Assembly (NCBI RefSeq): GCF_000426605.1
Contig: NZ_AUFR01000001.1
Coordinates: 62,001 to 126,000 of the forward strand
DNA from: Propionibacterium acidifaciens DSM 21887
GTDB taxonomy: Bacteria > Actinomycetota > Actinomycetes > Propionibacteriales > Propionibacteriaceae
DNA: 64,000 nt
Reading direction: 5' to 3'
Under the pieces are notes generated by a model. The model was not told the DNA's origin. It worked only from the letters and a program-made list of their open reading frames with translations, and ran no database searches. Both the position numbers and the translations under genes were made by a program. This document shows positions 35,270 through 41,612 of the stretch, piece after piece. The first letter of the stretch is position 1. Every line of letters starts with the position of its first letter.

Positions 35270-35673
35270 TCAGCGGCGGCGACGGCGAGGAAGGTCGACT
35301 GCGACGCGTGGTTGCCGGTCGCGGCGACGGCCCGTTCCGTGCGCCTGCCCGAGTACTTGTTGAAGTAGTAGTTCAGGACGTCGTTGTCCCATGCGACGGC
35401 GAGACCGCAGGCCCTGCCGCGGTCATCCATGGGGACGGCGACAGGGCAGTGGACGTCGATGCCGACGCCGACGGCCCCGGCCAGTGCGGGCCCGAGATCG
35501 CTGCAGGCCCGGCGGATCGATTCGGTCCATGCCCGCGGGTCCTCGCGACCGGCCCCGGCGGACCGGGAGCCCGGATGGGAGCACCGGGCCCGCGCGATCA
35601 CCTCCCCGTCCTGGCCGACGGCGATCGCCTTCGTGGCGGACGTGCCCAGGTCGATGCCGATGAAGACGCTCAT
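35270..35673 (-). pseudogene. Truncated FGGY-family sugar kinase
   Basis: The ORF starts MSVFIGIDLGTSATKAIAV, the N-terminal ATP-binding signature of FGGY kinases (xylulokinase/LsrK-like). It continues with VGVGIDVHCPVAVPMDDRG and AVAWDNDVLNYYFNKYSG. Homology stops near ATGNHASQSTFLAV, about 130 residues in, whereas the family is about 500 residues long. The frame then runs on as low-complexity sequence antisense to the EIIB gene. No C-terminal domain is found. The start codon and SD-like GAGG are intact, so the loss is a 3' deletion. It is the last member of a decayed catabolic operon. Confidence 0.75.
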
Positions 35674-35709
35674 CCTCGAACCCCCGGTCCCATGAGTTCC
35701 CGCGGGGGC

Positions 35710-36269
35710 TCAGCTCAGCAGTGCGACGGCCCGCGAGGGCGTCATCCCATCGTGGACCACCGCCTTGAGCGCCCGGACCATCTTCGTCGGATCCTCGGCC
35801 CGCCAGATGTTGCGGCCGCAGGTCATGCCGGCGCCGCCGGCCTCCATGACCGCCGCCTGCTCGAGGATGTTGGTCGGCGCGGGTGCGGGTGCGCCGCCGG
35901 CGGCGACGACGGGCGTGGGGGCGGCCTCGACGATCCTCCTGAACTCCTCGGCGGAGCCCGTGTACCAGGTCTTGACGATGTCGGTTCCGCACTCGGCGGC
36001 GGCCCGTGCCGTGCACATGACCGATTCCGTCGATCCCTCGCGGTCGCCCCACAGCTCGCCGGAGGGGTAGGAGTGGCGGATCACCGGCATGCCCCATGTG
36101 TGGGCCTCCTCGGTCACCGCCGACAGCATCTCGAGCATGGCCGCCTGGTGACTCGATCCTCCCGGGATCCCGATGGCCAGCGCGTCCGCCCCGAGCCTCA
36201 TGGCGTCGCGAACCGTGGCCACGGTGGCGTCGTAGGTCGGGTGGAAGTCGACGTGGGAGAAGTGCTCTG
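35710..36269 (-). pseudogene. N-truncated DeoC/LacD (LsrF-like) aldolase
   Basis: About 186 residues match the C-terminal two thirds of class I aldolases of the DeoC/LacD/LsrF group: VATVRDAMRLGADALAIGI, WGMPVIRHSYPSGELWGDR, CGTDIVKTWYTGS with the Schiff-base lysine in VKTWY, and TPVVAAGGAPAPAPTN. The expected first 100 or so residues are missing. The frame begins inside the fused dehydrogenase remnant, and no proper start codon is present apart from a GTG at 36222. A short active protein is unlikely. The gene lies between the dehydrogenase and kinase remnants, with 36 bases to the kinase start. Confidence 0.72.
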
Positions 36270-36905
36270 TCGGGCCCGGACGTCGACGCCGACGCGCGTG
36301 TCCGAGCCGGAGGCGGCCAGTCGGATGGCGTCGGCGGCCCGCTCCAGCGGCAGCTGGGTGCCGATGAGATCCTTCACGACGAGTCGGCCCGAGTCGATCA
36401 TCGGGGCGAGCCGCTGAAGGTTCTCGAGTCGGCAGGAGGAGGCCCCGACGATCTTGTACTCGTTGTCGTGGATGTCGTTCGCGACGAACCGGAGCGCCGC
36501 CTCGGAGTTGAATCCCGCGAACACGGACACGCGGGCTCCCGGGGCGAGGATCCCGAGGTAGGGGGTCAGGGCCTCGGGGCGTCCGATCGCCATGATGACG
36601 ACGTCGATCCCCTCCGGGGCGATGTCCCTGATCCGGTCCGCGATGTCGCCGCTCGGGGCCGGGACGGCGTCGGCGCCGGACGCCCGGGCGATCGCGTGCC
36701 TGGCCGGGTTCGGTTCGACCGGGACGACCGTGGGGACCCCTGGACCCGGGCGAGCCTCATGCGGATGAGACCGAGGGGGCCCGGCCCCTGCGACGAGGAT
36801 CGTCCGCGCACCCGCCACCTCTGCGAGGTTCTGGCCGTTCAGGGCGCAGGAGACCGGTTCGACGATGGCCGCTTCGAGGGGCGGGACGTTGTTGACCGGT
36901 ACGAG
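36270..36905 (-). pseudogene. Zinc-type alcohol/polyol dehydrogenase fragment
   Basis: The sequence encodes the middle and C-terminal NAD-binding half of a medium-chain dehydrogenase. It starts VNNVPPLEAAIVEPVSCALN, then TILVAGAGP with the Rossmann glycines, TVVPVEPNPARHAIARASGA and LPLERAADAIRLAASGSD. The N-terminal catalytic zinc domain is gone. Two compensating frameshifts lie between about 36730 and 36775: the GPLGLIRMRLARVQG segment is in a different frame from its flanks, with an extra base in a G/C run. The 5' end is fused to the MFS remnant and the 3' end to the aldolase remnant. It cannot make a working enzyme. Confidence 0.75.
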
Positions 36906-37411
36906 GTTCCGCCGGGCGTCGGCCGATGCGGACGTGCTGGGGGAGGCCGCCGTCGAGCTGGTAGCCGAAGGCCGTTCGGTGGCGGCAGATGTTCGGGTGC
37001 CCCCTGGTGCAGGCCGGGTGGGCGCCCGCCTCGCCGATGCCGAGCCCCAGGCGAAGACCGAAGAGGGTACCGAAGCCGCTCGCGAGGAAGGTCAACCCGG
37101 TGCAGATCGACCAGAGGCACGCGGATGCGCCGACCATGCGGATGCGCCGACCATGATGCGCTCGCCGAATCCGTCGATGAGCGAGCCGGCGGGGATCTGC
37201 ATGAGGGCGTAGGACCACGAGAACGCCGAGAGGACGAGTCCCCGCTGCGTCGCGCTCACGGTGAAGTCCGCCGTCATGTACGGCAGGAGACGGAGATCGC
37301 CGATCGGTCGATGTGGTTGATGGCCAGACCGAGCGCTCAGACCGCGGCGACCGCCCATCGCCACCCGGTCCTGCCCGATCCGGGGGCCCTGGTGCTGCCT
37401 GTCGTGACCAT
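36906..37411 (-). pseudogene. MFS transporter fragment with stop and frameshifts
   Basis: The ATG at 37411 follows GAGGAGG and opens MVTTGSTRAPGSG, then a TGA stop at 37337-37339 (codon 25) interrupts it. LAINHIDRSAIS continues in the same frame. A one-base shift near 37296 moves to LPYMTADFTVSATQRGL and ALMQIPAGSLIDGFGERI, typical of the anion:cation symporter (hexuronate/glucarate) branch. A 17-bp tandem duplication at 37121-37154 shifts the frame again before ICTGLTFLASGFGTLFGLRL. Only the first four or so membrane segments remain before fusion to the dehydrogenase fragment. It was the first gene of the operon. Confidence 0.8.
37121..37154. repeat. 17-bp perfect tandem duplication in the MFS pseudogene
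   Basis: GCGGATGCGCCGACCAT is present twice in direct succession (37121-37137 and 37138-37154). Because 17 is not a multiple of three it shifts the frame in the middle of the transporter. Confidence 0.9.
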
Positions 37412-37520
37412 GGCGCCTCCTCGTGCTCCGTACTCACAATGTAATCAAATAATCAATCAATATTGATCAGTTCGATCCTGTACCACGGTCAGAACGATTA
37501 CTTCGATCAGCAGGAGATGC
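37412..37520 (-). promoter_or_regulatory. AT-rich promoter/operator of the decayed operon
   Basis: This is the most AT-rich stretch of the window. A perfect 12-bp palindrome ATCAATATTGAT lies at 37456-37467, with related AATCAATC and CGATC elements nearby. On the minus strand TACATT close to the MFS start could be a -10. It looks like the control region of a GntR- or LacI-type regulated catabolic operon that was acquired and then lost. Confidence 0.45.
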
Positions 37521-37678
37521 CGAGCCATCGTCAGGATGCTGTGCGGGCTCCGCCGGGAGGACCCGCCGAGCCCGCGCCCGCCGCGCCGGGCGCGGCGGAA
37601 CCCGACCGATCGACCGGGCCGGCCGCCGCGAGGATGCCCGGGGGCGACCGGGGATCGCCCCCGGGCGTCGGCTCCGGT

Positions 37679-37684
37679 TAGGCT
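37679..37684 (+). promoter_or_regulatory. Predicted -10 (TAGGCT), leaderless
   Basis: TAGGCT ends seven bases before the GTG at 37692; no Shine-Dalgarno lies between. Confidence 0.45.
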
Positions 37685-37691
37685 GGCCCGC

Positions 37692-38303
37692 GTGAGCAGC
37701 AGCCGAGCGCCGGGGGCCCGGGTCGGGGCCGGTGCCGCCGACACCGTCGTCCCGACGCCGCGCGGGCTGGAGCTGCCGCCGGGCGCCGACGAGATCGTCG
37801 TGCGCCGCAGCACCCGTCGGCGCCGCAGCGTGGCGGCACGCCTGGACGGGCGCCGGATCGTCGTCATGATCCCGGCCCTCATGGGGGAGGCCGACCAGGA
37901 CCGGTGGGTGCGCGAGATGGTCCGGCGCCTCGCCGGGCGTGAGGGGCGCAGGGCCGGCGCCACCGGCGACGGCGCGCTCATGGTCCGCGCCGCCGGGCTC
38001 CGTCGCGCCTACGTCCCGGAGGCCCCCGAGCCGGCGAGCGTCCGCTGGGTCCCGAACCAGCGCTCACGCTGGGGCTCGTGCACCGCGTCCGAGCGGACGA
38101 TCAGGCTCTCGGACCGGCTGCGCGCCATGCCCGACTGGGTCATCGACGCGGTCCTCGTCCACGAGCTGGCCCACCTCGTGCACCCCGACCACGGCCCGGC
38201 CTTCCGGCGCATCGAGCGCCGCTACGGGCCCGCCGAGCGGGCCGGCGGTTTCCTCGAGGGCTGGGACGCCGCCACCGCCGCCTTCGAGCGGTGCGGCGGC
38301 TGA
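37692..38303 (+). CDS. YgjP-like zinc metallopeptidase
   Basis: The 203-residue protein matches the YgjP (DUF45, SprT/WLM-like) family. Landmarks are VRWVPNQRSRWGSCTASERTI and the zinc site VHELAHLVHPDHGPAF, giving HExxH and a third His. An N-terminal extension of about 25 residues is low complexity. The GTG start is picked because TAGGCT ends seven bases upstream. In mycobacteria a similar gene sits beside the DUF2342 gene, which here is convergent with only 13 bases between. The substrate is unknown; the protein is predicted cytoplasmic. Confidence 0.87.
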   Translation: MSSSRAPGARVGAGAADTVVPTPRGLELPPGADEIVVRRSTRRRRSVAARLDGRRIVVMIPALMGEADQDRWVREMVRRLAGREGRRAGATGDGALMVRAAGLRRAYVPEAPEPASVRWVPNQRSRWGSCTASERTIRLSDRLRAMPDWVIDAVLVHELAHLVHPDHGPAFRRIERRYGPAERAGGFLEGWDAATAAFERCGG

Positions 38304-38316
38304 GGGCCCGGCCGGT

Positions 38317-39696
38317 TCAGTCGGCCCCGGGGCCCTCGTCCCGGCCCCGGTCCTCGTCGCCGCGGTCGCCCTGCTCGAGGAGCCTGGTCAGCTCCGAGTC
38401 CCAGTCGGCGTCGGTCTCCTCGTGCTGCTCGCCCCGGACGAAGCCGATCGGGTCCTCGACGTCGGCGGATGAGGGCATGAGGTCGGGGTGGCTCCACAGG
38501 CCGTCGCGTCCCGCCACGCCGCGGTCGGCGAGCACGACCTGCCAGAAGCGGGCGCTCTCGCGCACGAGTCGGGGGTGCAGCTGGAGGCCCAGCAGGGCGC
38601 TGGTGATCTTCCCGGTGGGCCCGCCCGCCGCGCGGCGTCGGTGCACGGCCTCGAGCAGCGCCGGCTCGTGGGTGAGCCACTGCGCGCAGGCCTCGTGGGC
38701 GACGGCGTCGACCCAGCCCTCGACGAGGGCGAGGAGCGTCTCGAGACGCGCGAGGATGCTCTCCTGCTCGGGCGTGCGGGTCGGCTTGAAGAGCCTGCCC
38801 TGCAGCTGCTCGGAGACCTCGGCGAGCCTGGTCGGGGTCATCTCCGAGACGTCGCCGATGTCGATGGCGTCGCCGAGGGCCGTCGTGTCGATCGTGATCT
38901 CGCGGGCGTAGTGCTCGATGAGCGCCAGCATCTGCGGGCCGAGCCACTTCACGGCCGAGAACAGCCGCTGACGGGCGGCCTCCCGCACGACGACGTACAT
39001 GAGCGTGTCCTCGTCGGGCAGGCCCAGCCCCTTGACGAAGGCCTCGGCGTTGGTCGGCAGGAGCACGACGCGCGGGCTCGACAGGAGCTGGAGGCCGAGC
39101 TCGTCGCCGCTGACGACCTCGGCGGAGATCTCGCCGATGGCCTGTGCCAGCTGGGCGGTGTACATCTGGCCGGCCGCCATGCGCATGACGGGCGCGAGCA
39201 TGCCGGTGAGCTGGGCGATCTCGGGCAGTTCGGCGGCGGCCTCGCCCCCCAGCCCGGTGCTCATGGCCTCGGCGATCGCCGTGACGACGGGCTCGACGAT
39301 CGCGTGCCACGAGTCCATCGTGTCCTCGACCCACTGGGCACGGCTCCAGGCCTGCGCCTGGGCGGGGCAGGCCTCGAAGGAGACGGCCGGGCCGAGCCAG
39401 GACTCGGCCAGGCGGTGCGAGTCGGCCAGCTGCGCACGCTGGGTCGGGGACGGCACGGGGTCGGGGCCGAGCGAGGCGGCGACCTGCCGTGCGGTCCGCC
39501 GAGCCATCGCCCAGTCGATGCCCGTCGCCGAGTCGGCGCCGGCCTGTGCCTGGGCCATCATCGCCTGGATCCGGCCCATGAGCGCGTTGAGGTCGACCCC
39601 GTCCCCGGGCGGGTTGAGCCCCAGCCGACGCAGCAGCTCGCTGAGCGGATCCTCGCCCGATGCGCCGGCGGAATGGCTGGTGGTCTCGTCGCTCAT
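38317..39696 (-). CDS. DUF2342 / zincin-like family protein (Rv3195-like)
   Basis: The 459-residue protein matches the actinobacterial DUF2342 family, called zinc-dependent metalloprotease or F420-biosynthesis-associated in annotations. Recognisable are LSELLRRLGLNPPGDG, DWAMARRTARQVA, QMYTAQLAQAIGEIS, LLPTNAEAFVKGLGL and LVEGWVDAVAHEACAQWL. The place where I recall a His-containing zinc motif reads VVREAARQRLF here, without the His, so catalysis is doubtful. The C-terminal 60 residues are acidic and disordered. The ATG at 39696 has GAGGA upstream. It is divergent from the PDZ/Lon gene, as in mycobacteria. Confidence 0.83.
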   Translation of the reverse strand: MSDETTSHSAGASGEDPLSELLRRLGLNPPGDGVDLNALMGRIQAMMAQAQAGADSATGIDWAMARRTARQVAASLGPDPVPSPTQRAQLADSHRLAESWLGPAVSFEACPAQAQAWSRAQWVEDTMDSWHAIVEPVVTAIAEAMSTGLGGEAAAELPEIAQLTGMLAPVMRMAAGQMYTAQLAQAIGEISAEVVSGDELGLQLLSSPRVVLLPTNAEAFVKGLGLPDEDTLMYVVVREAARQRLFSAVKWLGPQMLALIEHYAREITIDTTALGDAIDIGDVSEMTPTRLAEVSEQLQGRLFKPTRTPEQESILARLETLLALVEGWVDAVAHEACAQWLTHEPALLEAVHRRRAAGGPTGKITSALLGLQLHPRLVRESARFWQVVLADRGVAGRDGLWSHPDLMPSSADVEDPIGFVRGEQHEETDADWDSELTRLLEQGDRGDEDRGRDEGPGAD

Positions 39697-39845
39697 CACT
39701 GGACTCCTCGTGGTGCGGCGCGGTCGAGGGGGACCGCTGCGTGCCTGCCCCCATTCAAGCGCGCCCGATCAATGCGGCGGGCCCCGCCCGGACCCTCGCC
39801 GCGGTCCCACCGCGCCGGGCCCGGCCCGGTGCACCCGATCGGCCC

Positions 39846-39882
39846 CTGAGCGGTGGGTGGACCGCTGAGCGGTGGGTAGACT
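39846..39882. repeat. Tandem imperfect repeat forming the PDZ-gene promoter
   Basis: CTGAGCGGTGGGT occurs at 39847-39859 and 39866-39878, each followed by a GAC. Only the second copy has TAGACT (39877-39882), the predicted -10; the first has TGGACC. Confidence 0.55.
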
Positions 39883-39890
39883 GCGGGACC

Positions 39891-39938
39891 ATGAGGGCAG
39901 TTGTTCCGACGACGAGGCGCACGGGGGCGCCGGCATGA
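39891..39938 (+). CDS. Leaderless 15-residue upstream ORF overlapping the PDZ gene
   Basis: MRAVVPTTRRTGAPA starts at 39891, eight bases after TAGACT, with no Shine-Dalgarno. Its TGA overlaps the PDZ-gene ATG (ATGA at 39935-39938). The layout indicates translational coupling of the main gene to a leaderless mini-ORF. There is no family match at this length. Confidence 0.4.
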   Translation: MRAVVPTTRRTGAPA

Positions 39939-40978
39939 CGCGTCAGACCTGGACGGCGGTCGTCTCCGCGCTGACCCTCATCGTCCTCGCGGGCGTCATC
40001 GCCTTCACCCCGATCCCCTACGTGGCCTGGGACCCGGGCGTGACGAACGACGTGCTCGGCTCCTCCGACGGCGTCGACGAGATCACGATCAGCGACGTCG
40101 CGACGAGCGGCACGACGGGCCGCCTGCTCCTCACCTCCGTGTCGGTCACCTCCTCCGACGCGGCGCTGACCCTGCCCGCCGCGTTCCTCAACTATCTGCG
40201 CGGCTCCCACGACGTCGTGCCACGCGACTGGGCCTACCCGGTCGGGCGCAGCGACTCGGACCTGGCCAACGACGAGGCCCAGTCGATGAACGAGGCCGAG
40301 CAGGGCGCCACCGTCGCGGCGCTCGGTGCGGCGGGCATCCCCGTCCAGGAGAACCCTCTCGTCGACTCGGTCTCCACCGGCGGGCCCGCCTACGAGCTGC
40401 TGCAGACCGGCGACATCATCGAGACCGTCAACGACACCCCCGTGACCACCTCCGACGAGGTCAACGGCATCGTCCGGTCGCTGGCCGTCGGCGCCACCGC
40501 GACCTTCGGCATCGTGCGGGGCGGCTCCTCGATGGTCGTCCCCGTCACCACCCAGGCCAGCTCGACCGACCGCACCGTGCCGCGCGTGGGCATCACGATG
40601 CGCCCCGGCTACCGCTACGCGCCGCGCATCGAGTTCAACGTGCCCGGCAGGGTCGCCGACGAGAGCTCCGGCCTCGTGCTTTCGCTGGCCATCTATGCGA
40701 AGCTGCGCAGCGAGGACCTCATGGCCTCGCGTGTCGTCGCCGGCACCGGCACCATCGAAGCCAACGGCACCGTCGGCGCCGTCCCCGCGGTGGCGGAGAA
40801 GATGCGCGGAGCCGAGCAGGACGGGGCGCAGATCTTCCTCGTCCCGGCGGCCAACTGCTCCGATGCGGCGGGCGTCGCCACGGACATGGAGCTCGTGCGG
40901 GTGGCGAAGCTGTCCGACGCGGTCTCGTCCCTGGACGCCCTGGCCCAGGGCCACCCCGAGACGGTGCCGCGCTGCTGA
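39935..40978 (+). CDS. PDZ domain, Lon-type serine peptidase (Rv3194-like)
   Basis: The 347-residue protein has one N-terminal membrane anchor (ALTLIVLAGVIAFTPIPYVAW), a central PDZ domain (GGPAYELLQTGDIIETVND) and a C-terminal Lon-like S16 protease domain. The catalytic serine region reads DESSGLVLSLAIYAKL, where the usual motif is GPSAG. The lysine partner would be in VPAVAEKMRGAEQ. It likely sits on the outer face of the membrane and cuts substrates chosen by the PDZ domain. The start overlaps the short upstream ORF. The gene heads PDZ-PPA1309-UPF0182, an order shared with other actinobacteria. Confidence 0.88.
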   Translation: MTRQTWTAVVSALTLIVLAGVIAFTPIPYVAWDPGVTNDVLGSSDGVDEITISDVATSGTTGRLLLTSVSVTSSDAALTLPAAFLNYLRGSHDVVPRDWAYPVGRSDSDLANDEAQSMNEAEQGATVAALGAAGIPVQENPLVDSVSTGGPAYELLQTGDIIETVNDTPVTTSDEVNGIVRSLAVGATATFGIVRGGSSMVVPVTTQASSTDRTVPRVGITMRPGYRYAPRIEFNVPGRVADESSGLVLSLAIYAKLRSEDLMASRVVAGTGTIEANGTVGAVPAVAEKMRGAEQDGAQIFLVPAANCSDAAGVATDMELVRVAKLSDAVSSLDALAQGHPETVPRC

Positions 40979-41036
40979 TCCCCCCGTGCCGCCGGTCCCG
41001 TCCGGATCCCCGTCCCAAGAGCAGAGGAGTTGTCCG

Positions 41037-41612
41037 ATGAGTCCCCAGTCCCAGACCGGTCCCGGGGCGCCCGACGGCGGTCTCGCCGCGGCCCACGAGC
41101 TGCTCGCGGCCGCCCTCGTCGAGATCGAGCGCTACGTGGGCGCCTCCGGCTGGGACCAGCCGTCCCGGCTCTTCGCGCTGGCCCCGACCGCCCGGCTCCT
41201 GGAGGCCGAGCCAGTCCTGGCCGGCCAGCTCACGGTGACCGCCCCCGACCAGCTGTCCTCGATCGAGCAGGACGACTTCCACCCCGGCCAGGACGTCCTG
41301 GCCGGGCTGGCCGCCATCGCCTGGCCCGACACGGTGGCCGGCTGCGCGGTGTGCACCGAGCGCTCCTTCCTGCCGGCCGGCGTCGAGGACCGCATCCCCG
41401 ACGACCCGGACGAGGCGGCCGAGTTCGTGGCCGCCCATCCGGCCCGCGAGGACATCCGCGTCGTCATGGGCGCCCTGCGCGACGGGACCACCTACGGCGT
41501 GGCCCGCCTGGCCAGCCACCCCGACGAGCTCCTGGCCGGGGACGGGCTCGTCCCGGCCCTGTCCGGCGCACTCGTGCGCACCTTCGAGTGGGAGGACACC
41601 GACCAGTCATGA
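41037..41612 (+). CDS. PPA1309 family protein
   Basis: The 191-residue protein is of the PPA1309 family, named from Cutibacterium acnes. Landmarks are ALVEIERYVGASGWDQPSRLFAL, AWPDTVAGCAVCTERSF and DGTTYGVARLASHPDELL. The function is unknown; there are no membrane segments. GAGGAG lies seven bases before the ATG. The stop overlaps the UPF0182 start by ATGA, so the two are coupled. The CAVC pair is the only cysteine motif. Confidence 0.85.
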   Translation: MSPQSQTGPGAPDGGLAAAHELLAAALVEIERYVGASGWDQPSRLFALAPTARLLEAEPVLAGQLTVTAPDQLSSIEQDDFHPGQDVLAGLAAIAWPDTVAGCAVCTERSFLPAGVEDRIPDDPDEAAEFVAAHPAREDIRVVMGALRDGTTYGVARLASHPDELLAGDGLVPALSGALVRTFEWEDTDQS

